Shown piece by piece: positions 54,199 through 64,000 of a stretch of DNA of 64,000 bases. The first letter of the stretch is position 1, and the number at the start of each line of letters is the position of its first letter. A program made the position numbers and the translations under genes. The notes under the pieces are model-generated. The model did no database searches, was not told the DNA's origin, and saw only the letters and a list, made by a program, of their open reading frames with translations. Origin of the DNA: Cardamine occulta (taxonomy: Eukaryota > Streptophyta > Magnoliopsida > Brassicales > Brassicaceae); NCBI GenBank assembly GCA_028015245.1, contig CM051364.1, forward strand, positions 21,985,768 to 22,049,767. The letters run 5' to 3'.

Positions 54199-56767
54199 TC
54201 AAGTCTCACAAACACTCAAGAAATTATAAAAAAAGATTTTTCTTTATTATGTTTAGAAAATAACTCAAAACTAAACATATCAAAGCTCTCAATATTTGTG
54301 ATACAATTATCATAGCTCGACAATTGTATTTATAGGGATAACACAACTTTGCTTCTCCTATTCCTAATATAAATTAGATAACTTCTAATTCTAATTGGAT
54401 TACTTAAGCCTATTTTATCCTAACCATCTTGTTAGAGATATCTTGGGCTTTAAATTATTGAAGCTTATCCAACAATCACCCCCTTAAGCTTCAAGTTGTC
54501 TTTGGCCATGTCTTGCACTCCTATCAAGCTTCTCATTTCGTTGAACTTGATCCGCGCCAATGCCTTAGTTAAGATATCCGCCTTCTGTTCGGTTCCCGGC
54601 ACATGCTCCACGTCAACAAGCTCTTTCTCAATGCACTCTCGTATGAAATGGTAGCGTTTATGTATATGTTTGCTTTTACCATGAAATACAGGGTTTTTAG
54701 TTAGTGCAATCGCAGACTTATTGTCGATCTTGATGATGACTTGCTCCGTCTTCCATCCCGTGATCTCACTTAAGATGTCTTGAAGCCAAATTGCTTGTCG
54801 TGCTGCCTCCGTTGCTGCCATGAACTCGGCTTCGCAAGAGGACAGAGCCACCGTGCTCTGTTTTTGAGAACACCAGGTTATTGGTGAAGTTCCGAAATAA
54901 AATATGTGACCCTTAGTACTTTTTCCGTCGTCTTGGTCAATGTTGTGGCTACTATCGCTGAAACCAACAATTTTCTTTGATCCTTTGCGACTGAATTTTA
55001 ATCCAAAAGCCATTGTCCCCTTGAGATATCGAAGAATATGCTTCATAATTTCTCCATGTGATGTGCGAGGACTTTGCATATATCGGCTAGCAACTCCCAC
55101 CGAGAATGCCAAGTCTGGTCTCGTATGGAGTAAATATCTTAAGCATCCAACGTTTCTTCTATACCCTGTAGGATCTATTTCTTCTTCTTCTTCTGCCTTT
55201 GAAACTTTTAATCCGAATTCCATAGGTACTTTGGTCGGATTACACTCTTCTAGACCAGCTTCTCTTAAGATCCTTTTAGCATAAGCTTCTTGTTTAATCT
55301 CGATCCCATCTTCTCCTTGATGCACTTCAATGCCGAGATAATAAGTAAGTTTCCCGAGGTCTGACATCTCAAACTTAGATGCCATTCCCACCTTGAAATC
55401 ACTTATTCCCTCTAAATTATTGCCAGTTATGAATAAATCATCAACATAAATAGCAATAATTAAGAGATTTTCCTTTTCTTCCTTGCGATACATGGATGTC
55501 TCCTTTGAACATTTTTTAAATTTCATCGCCTTTATGATTTGATCTAGCTTCGTATTCCAAGCTCTAGGCGCTTGTTTTAAACCGTACAAGGCCTTTGAAA
55601 GCTTGTAAACCTTATGCTCTTCACCTTTTACTTGAAAACCTTCCAGTTGTTCAACATAGACGTCTTCCTTTAATTCTCCGTGTAAGAATACCGTCTTTAC
55701 ATCCATGTGATGAATTTCCCATCCATGTGATGCTGCTAATGCTATTAGTAACCGTATAGTTTCAAGTCGAGCAACTGGTGCGAAAACTTCATCAAAATCA
55801 ATGCCGGATTCTTGTACATATCCTTTAGCGACAAGGCGTGCCTTATATTTATTGATTGTACCATCCGCATTTTTCTTGATCTTAAAAATCCATTTTAGAC
55901 CAATCACTTTTGTCCCACTTGGTTTATCAACTAAAAACCAAGTCTTGTTTTTGTTGATTGAATCGACCTCTTCTTTGCTTGCTTGTCTCCATTCAAATAA
56001 ACCTTTTGCTTCTTCATAACATTTTGGTTCATTATCAATTGACAGTAGGAGTTTCTCACATTCTACTGCAGCTTGGAGTACATAGTCGTTAAGATAGTTC
56101 GGTTGAATTATTTGCCGAGTTATTCTTCTTAGAGGTTGTTGTGGCTCATCATCATGACTGGTGTGAGAGTTTGCATCTGATGCATCTGAGGTATTACCAT
56201 TGTCGTGATCATGATCATCGTCGAAATCATTGTTATTGCCTCCGGTTTCGTCATGATCATGATCTTCGTTATGATCATTGTCTACTTGTGTAGGTCCAAC
56301 CCCAATATCTTCTATATCACCCCATCTCATGTAAAACATACCCGGATCCCTACTTGGTCCACCATGTTCTCTGTTCCAGCTCCAGTTAGTCTTCTCGTCA
56401 AAAACTACATCACGGCTCACAACCACTCTTCGCGTCGTTGGATCGTAAAGTCTGTAGGCCTTGGATCCTGGCTCGATCCCAAGGTGAACTATTGGTTTTG
56501 ACATGTCGTCTAACTTCTTGAGGTTTGAAGCTTATTGAGAGCTTTGATGTGTTTAGTTTTGAGTTATTTTCTAAACATAATAAAGAAAAGTCGTTCTTTA
56601 TAATCTCTTGAGTGTTTGTGAGACTTGAAGTGGTAGCAGAGCTTTGCTTCTCCTATTCCTAATAGAAATTAGATAATTTCTAATTCTAATTAAATTACTT
56701 AAGCCTGTCTTATTCTAACCATCTTATTAAAAATATTTTAGGCTTTAAGTTATTAAAACTTATCCAA
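54199..56767 (-). mobile_element. Rearranged Ty1/copia retrotransposon fragment
   Basis: The 3' LTR (about 54199-54474) starts on the minus strand with TGTTGGATAAGC, directly after the polypurine tract AAGGGGGTGA. The pol remnant lies at 54465-56504. To its right, 56642-56767 is a direct copy of the LTR start, as expected of a 5' LTR remnant, but 56533-56629 is an inverted copy of the LTR end, followed by TGGTAGCAGAGC, a tRNA-Met primer-binding site in the wrong direction. So the LTR end plus primer site has been inverted, and gag, protease and most of integrase have been lost. The element cannot move on its own. Confidence 0.8.
54465..56504 (-). CDS. Copia pol remnant: integrase tail, reverse transcriptase, RNase H
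   Basis: An unbroken frame of 679 codons. It opens with the end of copia integrase (SKAYRLYDPTTRRVVVSRDV), continues through an acidic Asp/His/Asn-rich linker, then a reverse transcriptase of copia type (FDEVFAPVARLETIRLLIAL; catalytic YVDD near residue 352; LYGLKQAPRAW). RNase H follows with SSCEAEFMA and ends near KADILTKAL. The absence of stops in 2 kb suggests recent origin. The ATG at 56504 is simply the first methionine within former integrase sequence. This is a mobile-element gene, not a host gene. Confidence 0.9.
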   Translation of the reverse strand: MSKPIVHLGIEPGSKAYRLYDPTTRRVVVSRDVVFDEKTNWSWNREHGGPSRDPGMFYMRWGDIEDIGVGPTQVDNDHNEDHDHDETGGNNNDFDDDHDHDNGNTSDASDANSHTSHDDEPQQPLRRITRQIIQPNYLNDYVLQAAVECEKLLLSIDNEPKCYEEAKGLFEWRQASKEEVDSINKNKTWFLVDKPSGTKVIGLKWIFKIKKNADGTINKYKARLVAKGYVQESGIDFDEVFAPVARLETIRLLIALAASHGWEIHHMDVKTVFLHGELKEDVYVEQLEGFQVKGEEHKVYKLSKALYGLKQAPRAWNTKLDQIIKAMKFKKCSKETSMYRKEEKENLLIIAIYVDDLFITGNNLEGISDFKVGMASKFEMSDLGKLTYYLGIEVHQGEDGIEIKQEAYAKRILREAGLEECNPTKVPMEFGLKVSKAEEEEEIDPTGYRRNVGCLRYLLHTRPDLAFSVGVASRYMQSPRTSHGEIMKHILRYLKGTMAFGLKFSRKGSKKIVGFSDSSHNIDQDDGKSTKGHIFYFGTSPITWCSQKQSTVALSSCEAEFMAATEAARQAIWLQDILSEITGWKTEQVIIKIDNKSAIALTKNPVFHGKSKHIHKRYHFIRECIEKELVDVEHVPGTEQKADILTKALARIKFNEMRSLIGVQDMAKDNLKLKGVIVG

Positions 56768-57962
56768 TATTTTTGTCATTTGTTAGACCCTATTTTTCTT
56801 TTATATGAAGTATGAATCTCAGCGAAATATTAAAAATTTCGTACTATCTTTTTTTTCTCGTATCCCGGCGAGATGAAAGACGTAGCCTCTTTACGAGTTG
56901 AACATTTCTCAATCACGTGATGTTCGATGAGTACCGCATCTCAAGAGCAAGTTAGTTCAATGTCATATCCGTAATACTAGTCAAACTCGAGGGCAAGGAC
57001 TCAATATTTAAAGCTTTGTCGTGCCACGAGGAATCTGAGACTAGTCTGACACATTGAATGAAACTCTAGCCGTTGGATCACCGTCCTCCGCGCCAACCAA
57101 CCAAAATCGACGGTTCTTTACATAGCTGTAAACCCATCGCGATGTAGGGGATAAAACCTCCCTGGAGTACAGCTGGCAACTAATATTCCGAGCCGATAAC
57201 GTCGAGAAATGTAGCCGATTAAGTCGTAGGGATAAGCGTAACTACATATCACTCCTGCTTATTGCAGTTAGCTTTTGTTAGAGTAATACGTTAATTTACT
57301 TATCAGCATCCAATTATCTGTCACCTTCTCTTATTAAAATCTCCATTTCTGCAAGTTTTAATGTCCGTATATATATTTCGAAGAGAGAGAAGGATTCATT
57401 TCTTTTTGTTTCATGTTTGCTTTTTTCGGAAGAGAGAAAAAAAAGAGTCCAAAAATCAATCCATCATCTCGAGAGAGAGAGAAAGAAGTTGGTCTTCTTC
57501 TTCTTCTTCTTCCTCATCGATCTATTTCTTCTTTCATGGTTAGTAAGCTTCACGCTTCAATCTTTGCCTCTGTTCAATGGAATCTAGCTGTTTCGAGTTT
57601 TTTATGATTTAAAAAAAAAAATCCTTTTGCCCTAGCTTTTCTGGGGTTTTGCTTTCTGATAATTATTTTGCTTTTTTCATGTAGTAAAAAAGATTCTCTT
57701 TTTAAGCTATTTAATTCCATCTTCCAATTCCAGGAAGACCTAAATTTCCTGATTTTTCGTTATCTGCAGAGATGCGAAGTTTCTGGATGATTTATCAGAT
57801 ATAGGTTCAGTTTTATAGTTTTATAAGTATTCATTTCCAGATTTTTAGCTCATTTTAGCCATTTATGTTTATCGTCGCCATTGTTTATTTTGCAGATCTG
57901 GTGATAGTATCGATAGGTGTTGTGCATCTGAGTTGAAAAAGTCTTAAGGAAGTGAGAGAATC
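56768..57962. other. TOPLESS promoter and 5' leader
   Basis: No gene. The leader is likely spliced: a first non-coding exon with CT/GA-rich sequence ends near 57539 and the exon with the ATG opens at 57896 after TTTTGCAG. A CT/GA microsatellite-like stretch lies at about 57466-57513. Confidence 0.55.
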
Positions 57963-60900
57963 ATGTCTTCTCTTAGTAGAGAGCTCGTCTTCTTGATCTT
58001 ACAGTTTCTCGATGAAGAGAAGTTTAAAGAGACTGTTCACAAGTAAGTCTAGATTTCACGCGCCTCTTTCGATCTAAGTTAGTTACCAAATGACCTGTTA
58101 GCTCTTGTGTTGGTTAATGCATTGCTTTGTAAAATTTTTATATGTGTCGTCAGGCTTGAACAAGAATCTGGGTTTTTCTTCAATATGAAGTATTTTGAGG
58201 ATGAGGTGCACAATGGAAATTGGGATGAGGTTGAGAAGTATCTCTCTGGTTTCACTAAAGTAGATGATAATAGATACTCTATGAAGATATTCTTTGAGAT
58301 AAGAAAGCAGAAATATCTCGAGGCTTTGGATAAGTAAGTTATGGGGTTTTTTTTTGTTCTCTCAGTGAAATAGCAATAGAAACAGAGTTTGATTTGTGAT
58401 TCACCTGGTGACTTTTTTCTGCTAGGCATGATCGTCCTAAGGCTGTGGATATACTAGTGAAGGATTTGAAAGTGTTTTCAACTTTTAATGAGGAGCTTTT
58501 CAAGGAAATTACGCAGCTCTTGACATTAGAGAACTTCCGGTAAAGTGATATTGGCTTAATATAGTCTACTGTTTTTTTGTTAAGTAAGAAAGATGATGCA
58601 GAGGATTTAAATGTTTTGAGTTCGATGAACTTTTAGGGAGAATGAGCAGCTGTCCAAGTATGGGGACACCAAGTCTGCAAGAGCTATCATGTTGGTGGAA
58701 CTTAAAAAGCTGATTGAGGCGAATCCTTTGTTCCGTGATAAATTGCAGTTTCCTACTCTTAGAAATTCAAGGCTGAGGACTTTGATCAACCAGAGGTTAA
58801 TTGCTTTCTCCCTTAATCATTTTGTCTTATTCACTTCAAGTTGTTGGCATATCAACTCATTCTGTCTTTTGACCCGCAGCTTAAATTGGCAACATCAGCT
58901 TTGTAAAAATCCAAGGCCAAATCCAGACATAAAGACTCTTTTTGTGGATCACTCGTGTGGCCCTCCAAATGGCACACGGGCTCCATCACCTGTGAACAAT
59001 CCACTGCTCGGAGGATTACCAAAAGCTGGAGGATTTCCTCCTTTAGGCGCACACGGGGTAATTTAATTTCTTTCTTTTTTATATATTTTTTTCCAAGGTC
59101 AAGTGATTGATTGTCTTTATGTCTCCAGCCATTTCAACCAACGGCCTCACCCGTTCCAACGCCTCTTGCTGGTTGGATGTCTAGTCCATCCTCTGTTCCA
59201 CATCCAGCTGTCTCAGCAGGATCCATTGCTCTCGGTGGTCCATCGATCCCAGGTACTATGTGCTTATCAAATGTGTGTTTCTTCAGAAAAACTTTGTGTG
59301 ATCTATGCAATGTGCTTACAATGAAACTCCTTTCCCATTTTGGCTTAGCAGCATTGAAGCACCCGAGAACTCCGCCAACAAATGCTGCTTTAGACTACCC
59401 ATCAGCGGATTCTGAACATATCTCAAAAAGAACAAGGCCTATGGGAATCTCTGATGAGGTGAATCTAGGTGTGAACATGTTACCGATGTCATTTCCAGGG
59501 CAGGCCCATGGTCATACTCCAGCTTTCAAAGCACCTGATGACTTGCCCAAGACAGTTGCTCGAACTTTGACTCAGGGCTCATCTCCCATGAGCATGGACT
59601 TCCATCCAATTAAACAGACTCTGCTTCTAGGTTTGTTTCTTGCTCTGTGTATGTGTTTTCTTGTAAATTAATAATAATCATCAGAGACTTTCTAACTTGA
59701 TTTGTTGTACTTGTACCAGTTGGTACAAATGTAGGCGATATTGGGCTGTGGGAAGTTGGTTCTCGGGAACGATTAGTACAGAAGACCTTCAAAGTTTGGG
59801 ACTTGAGTAAATGTTCAATGCCCTTGCAGGTGCCTATGCGTAGCAACAACAAAACATCAGTATTGGTATATGTCATGAATCTATAGTGACTGAATATTTG
59901 TATCTTCAGGCTGCTCTGGTGAAAGAACCTGTCGTTTCTGTCAACCGTGTGATATGGAGCCCTGACGGTTCCTTGTTTGGTAAAGAACTCGCCTTTAAAT
60001 TCGAATCTGCACATGAATGCAACTTTATAAGTCAGCCCAACGTTCTCAATTGCAGGAGTTGCTTACTCGAGACATATTGTACAACTATACTCTTATCACG
60101 GAGGTGAAGACATGAGGCAACACCTTGAGGTCTCATAACATTCACAAGCCTCTCTTTTTGACATTCTTTTTTCCCCTTGGGGGATTGTCTTGTAACATTG
60201 TGATTATTTCAGATTGATGCTCATGTTGGTGGTGTGAATGATATTGCCTTCTCGACTCCAAACAAGCAACTATGTGTAATAACCTGTGGTGATGACAAAA
60301 CCATCAAGGTCTGGGACGCTGCAACAGGTGTCAAAAGGCATACTTTTGAAGGCCATGAAGCTCCTGTTTACTCCGTCTGTCCTCACTACAAGGAAAACAT
60401 TCAGGTAAGCTCAGCTATCCATTGATCTCCTTCCCTTCCATTACATGTTTTAATTTTTTGATTTGTTTTATTCTTCTTGTCTTCAAGTTCATATTTTCGA
60501 CTGCTCTCGATGGGAAAATTAAGGCATGGTTGTATGATAATATGGGCTCTCGAGTTGACTATGATGCACCTGGTCGCTGGTGTACTACAATGGCTTATAG
60601 TGCCGATGGAACTAGGCTATTCTCTTGTGGGACGAGTAAAGATGGACAGTCTTTCATAGTTGAATGGAATGAAAGCGAAGGAGCTGTTAAAAGAACTTAT
60701 CAAGGATTCCACAAGCGTTCTCTCGGTGTTGTGCAGTTTGATACAACTAAAAACCGTTACCTAGCTGCTGGTGATGATTTCTCCATTAAGTTCTGGGATA
60801 TGGACACTGTACAGCTTTTAACTGCTATTGATGGCGATGGAGGCCTCCAGGTACGTGAACAAAAAAGCATAGTTTGAAAAGTTTCCAGATATTCTTTTGG

Positions 60901-63250
60901 AGTTTCTTCTTAAATTGCGCTTCTCATATTAAACTAGGCAAGCCCGCGTATCCGGTTTAACAAGGAAGGCTCTCTCTTGGCCGTGTCTGGAAATGAGAAT
61001 GTGATCAAGGTTATGGCAAACTCAGATGGTCTAAGGCTATTGCACACTTTTGAGAACATATCATCTGAATCCTCCAAGGTACTTTGATTCTAAGCTAAGT
61101 TTTAAATTACTTATGCCCAATTGAAAGATTTCGTCAACACTTCATTTCTGCATTTGCAGCCTGCGATAAACAGCATTGCAGCGGCAGCAGCAGCTGCTGC
61201 TGCAACGAGTGCTGGACTCGCAGATCGAGCAGCCAATGTAGTTTCCATCCAAGGAATGGTAATAACTATTGTTTTTTCTGTTCTTTCACTCACTTTTATT
61301 TAATCTTTCCATCATTCATCATCACTTGTCTTTAATAGAATGGAGATTCGCGAAATATGGTGGATGTGAAGCCAGTGATTACAGAAGAATCAAATGATAA
61401 GTCTAAGATATGGAAGCTTACTGAAGTCAGCGAGCCTTCTCAGTGCAGGTCACTGAGACTCCCTGAGAATCTGAGAGTCGCCAAGGTATATAAATCTACA
61501 TTTCTGAGCCACGTATATAGATTTTTTTTTTTCAAACAATAAAACCGATGGCTTTTTTCAGATATCAAGATTGATTTTCACGAATTCGGGAAACGCTATC
61601 TTGGCTTTGGCATCAAACGCTATTCATCTTCTATGGAAATGGCAGCGGAATGACCGCAACGCAACTGGAAAGGTGAAATTAACTCTCTTTTTCTTGATCA
61701 AATAATGATAAGTGTCGCTGATCTCTGCATCTCGATTTTCCACGATTCATTCGTGTAGGCGACAGCTTCTTTACCGCCTCAGCAATGGCAACCAGCAAGT
61801 GGGATCCTCATGACTAACGATGTTGCTGAAACCATTCCCGAGGAAGCTGTACCTTGTTTTGCTTTATCCAAAAATGATTCATATGTAATGTCAGCCTCCG
61901 GAGGGAAGATATCATTATTTAACATGATGACATTTAAGGTAATTGGGACACACAAATGCTTACGATTTGATGTTTTGTGTATGAATTTTGACTGATTGTT
62001 CTGGGATAATAATTTTCAGACGATGGCTACCTTCATGCCACCACCGCCTGCTGCAACTTTTCTTGCTTTTCATCCTCAAGACAACAATATCATCGCTATC
62101 GGAATGGATGATAGTACGATTCAGATTTATAATGTCCGTGTTGATGAGGTAATGAATCTATATCTCCAGAGAAGAATGTAGAAAGAAGTAGTGTTTTATA
62201 TGTTGATATAATGGTCAACATGTTCCTTGTATGCTCGCGCAGGTGAAGAGTAAGCTTAAAGGTCATTCAAAGAGAATAACTGGTCTTGCCTTCTCCAACG
62301 TATTAAACGTGTTGGTTTCATCTGGAGCAGATGCTCAGGTTCCCACCTTAAACCATCTTGTTTTTGAGAATCATCGAAGACAAGATCAAGTCTTTTAAAT
62401 GTTTTTGTTTGTTTGTTGCAGCTTTGTGTTTGGAACACAGATGGATGGGATAAGCAGAGAAGCAAGGTTCTGCCACTTCCACAGGGAAGACCAAACACTG
62501 CACCTTCAGATACGCGTGTTCAGTTCCATCTAGATCAAGCTCACTTCCTCGTCGTGCATGAGACACAGCTTGCTATATACGAAACTACCAAGCTCGAATG
62601 CATGAAACAGGTAATTTAGTTATAGTCCTCTCTCTTGGTATTTAAGATGTACAATTTATTGCATTTGAAAGATGATTGATGATTGCATTGTTTCAGTGGG
62701 CTGTGCGAGAATCATTAGCTCCGATCACTCATGCCACATTCTCATGCGATAGCCAATTGGTCTACGCGAGTTTTATGGATGCAACAGTTTGTGTATTTAG
62801 CTCTGCAAATCTAAGATTGCGTTGCCGGGTCAACCCATCTGCTTATCTACCAGCTAGTCTCAGGTAAACAGAGTACTCTTGAATTTTCAGAGTCAAAGCT
62901 CACTGAGAACAGATTTCTATAGTTAGAAATTCAATAACTGACAAGGAATCATACCCAAAAGAACAGAGGAATCTTAAAATTTCAGAAACAACGTTTCAAC
63001 ACATGAATCTTCATAAAGCTTTTCTTATTTGTGCAGCAATTCGAACGTACATCCACTGGTGATTGCAGCACATCCGCAAGAACCGAACATGTTTGCTGTT
63101 GGTCTCTCAGATGGAGGAGTTCATATATTTGAACCGCTCGAGTCGGAAGGTAAATGGGGAGTCGCTCCACCGGCTGAAAACGGATCAGCTAGCGGCGCAG
63201 TGGCTGCACCTTCTGTGGGAGCATCTGCCTCTGATCAGCCACAGAGATGA
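57963..63250 (+). CDS. TPL: TOPLESS transcriptional co-repressor (Groucho/TUP1 type)
   Basis: Twenty-two exons give 1132 aa, all phases consistent: 57963-58042, 58154-58333, 58426-58539, 58637-58795, 58880-59057, 59129-59252, 59349-59630, 59720-59829, 59910-59979, 60056-60129, 60213-60404, 60488-60850, 60938-61078, 61160-61258, 61339-61485, 61562-61672, 61759-61938, 62020-62148, 62243-62338, 62422-62610, 62697-62863 and 63037-63250. TPL is recruited by EAR-motif proteins such as Aux/IAA, JAZ-NINJA and others, and silences genes with histone deacetylases. Residues 4-36 are LisH (LSRELVFLILQFLDEEKFKE) and 34-92 CTLH (KYFEDEVHNGNWDEVEKYLS); the EAR-binding groove lies in the N-terminal 200 residues. 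A proline-rich linker precedes two WD40 propellers from about residue 340. The end SVGASASDQPQR and neighbouring SAM gene point to TPL (At1g15750) rather than TPR1. Confidence 0.97.
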
Positions 63251-63914
63251 TCTAAATCCGAGAGTCACCTACCTCTCTGATTCCCTTTCTTCTTTTTAAA
63301 AGTCTTTCTTTTTTAATTTTTTGGTAGAAAGATTTATGACCCAGAGATTTTAACTTGTTTAGATGTAACATATATTTACAGTAATTCAGTAGTGAAGTTG
63401 GATAAAAACAGTGACTGATGTTGTTCCCATCTCTTTTCCTTGTCTGAGATTTTATTTTCACACAGATTTTTTCTTTTGTGCTAGAAAAGATTTTCAAGTA
63501 TATAATACAGACGATATTTGGAATTTACATACAAAATACAAGAGTGATCTGTTTCTTTTGACAGTTTTTGTGGGTTAAGTAAATAAACAAACCAAACAGA
63601 TCGATATTAGGAATTTACATACCATTTACAAGAGTGATCTGTTTCTTTTGACACTTTTTGTTTGTTCACTTCAGTAAATAAACAAACCAAACAGATCCCA
63701 AAAGCTGACCACCTAGAAGAGCCATCGAAGACTCTTTTGTCCAACCTTAGCTTTGAAAGCTTTATTTACAGTTTCTTCAGTAAATAATCCGAAGAAGAGC
63801 ATCGCTAGACGATATTTATATTATACGAGAGGAAGACAGTGGCTTTTGTCCAAGGCCAGAAGAAATCGATCTATTTACAGAGTTTGTGACTTTGCTGCCC
63901 CTTTGACAAATAAG
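63251..63914. other. Convergent 3' spacer after TOPLESS
   Basis: Contains TOPLESS 3' untranslated sequence and a 90-bp tandem duplication. No gene is seen before the LRR gene end at 63915. Confidence 0.6.
63512..63696. repeat. 90-bp tandem duplication
   Basis: Copies begin at 63512 and 63602. Both contain GAATTTACATACC/AAA, ACAAGAGTGATCTGTTTC, TTTTGACAC/GTTTTTG and AAATAAACAAACCAAACAGA, with few differences. Confidence 0.9.
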
Positions 63915-63998
63915 TTATTCAGGACGGAAGTTGACTAGGTTTGGCAGATCCGTCGCCTGAAGCTTCCTGATGTCGTTAGCAGAGACTTTGCAGGACTC
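63915..63998 (-). CDS. 3' end of a leucine-rich-repeat protein gene (partial)
   Basis: The last 27 codons and TAA (at 63915) of a minus-strand gene continue past the window edge. The tail ESCKVSANDIRKLQATDLPN followed by LVNFRPE matches, as I recall it, the end of the plant LRR family protein At1g15740, the neighbour of TOPLESS in A. thaliana. Only position and this tail support the call. Confidence 0.6.
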   Translation of the reverse strand, partial: ESCKVSANDIRKLQATDLPNLVNFRPE

Positions 63999-64000
63999 CA

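Noticed and set aside
1..64000. CRISPR arrays, bacterial operons, rRNA or tRNA genes
   Set aside because: None seen; the spliced plant genes and AT-rich spacers are eukaryotic. The direct repeats found are coding repeats, LTRs or microsatellites.

Overview
The window is nuclear DNA from a flowering plant of the mustard family (Brassicaceae). Genes have short GT-AG introns and AT-rich spacers, and the recognisable ones follow the order of Arabidopsis thaliana chromosome 1 around At1g15740-At1g15850 (recalled from memory, not searched), read in reverse. The LHCB6 protein differs from the A. thaliana protein as I remember it at several C-terminal positions, so I infer a relative rather than A. 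thaliana itself. All exon coordinates were hand-spliced from reading frame, phase and GT/AG signals.

Layout. 1-154: 3' end of an unrecognised plus-strand gene. 1.3-3.6 kb: a RAE1-like WD40 gene that is intact except for one in-frame stop. 3.8-4.9 kb: a small dsRNA-binding-domain gene (minus). 6.1-10.2 kb: two related secreted proline-rich proteins. 10.7-11.7 kb: LHCB6/CP24. 12.1-13.7 kb: organellar ribosomal uS15-like protein (minus). 15.2-17.7 kb: a small nuclear-looking protein with an EAR-type DLNxxP motif. 18.9-26.3 kb: three tandem genes, each encoding two MED15-type KIX domains, plus one decayed KIX copy. 28.4-34.0 kb: an apparently complete MED15a (Mediator tail, NRB4) gene of 11 coding exons and 1355 aa. 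36.1-46.3 kb: partial, rearranged copies of the middle and 3' parts of MED15, with a 5'-truncated NLR (NBS-LRR) in the middle. 47.4-49.3 kb: a nodulin-like/MFS transporter. 49.7-50.3 kb: a SAM-domain protein (minus). 51.3-51.7 kb: a TRIM-like miniature retrotransposon. 52.9-56.8 kb: a rearranged Ty1/copia fragment next to a perfect 97-bp inverted repeat. 58.0-63.3 kb: TOPLESS (22 coding exons, 1132 aa). 63.9-64 kb: 3' end of a leucine-rich-repeat gene (minus).

The part most worth attention is 18.9-46.3 kb. MED15 has been taken apart into modules on both sides of the complete gene. Upstream, the KIX exons were duplicated as cassettes with compatible intron phases, giving short proteins made almost only of KIX domains. 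Downstream, a different helical module was duplicated, acquired new N-termini, and in one copy lies directly after the NLR in the same reading frame, separated by one TAG codon. MED15a/NRB4 is known for its role in salicylic-acid responses, so an NLR/MED15 junction is suggestive, but several copies carry single-base breaks and nothing here shows expression.

Three genes touch transcriptional regulation: MED15a (co-activator), TOPLESS (co-repressor) and the EAR-motif protein (possible TOPLESS partner). Their closeness is probably ancestral gene order, not an operon-like arrangement.
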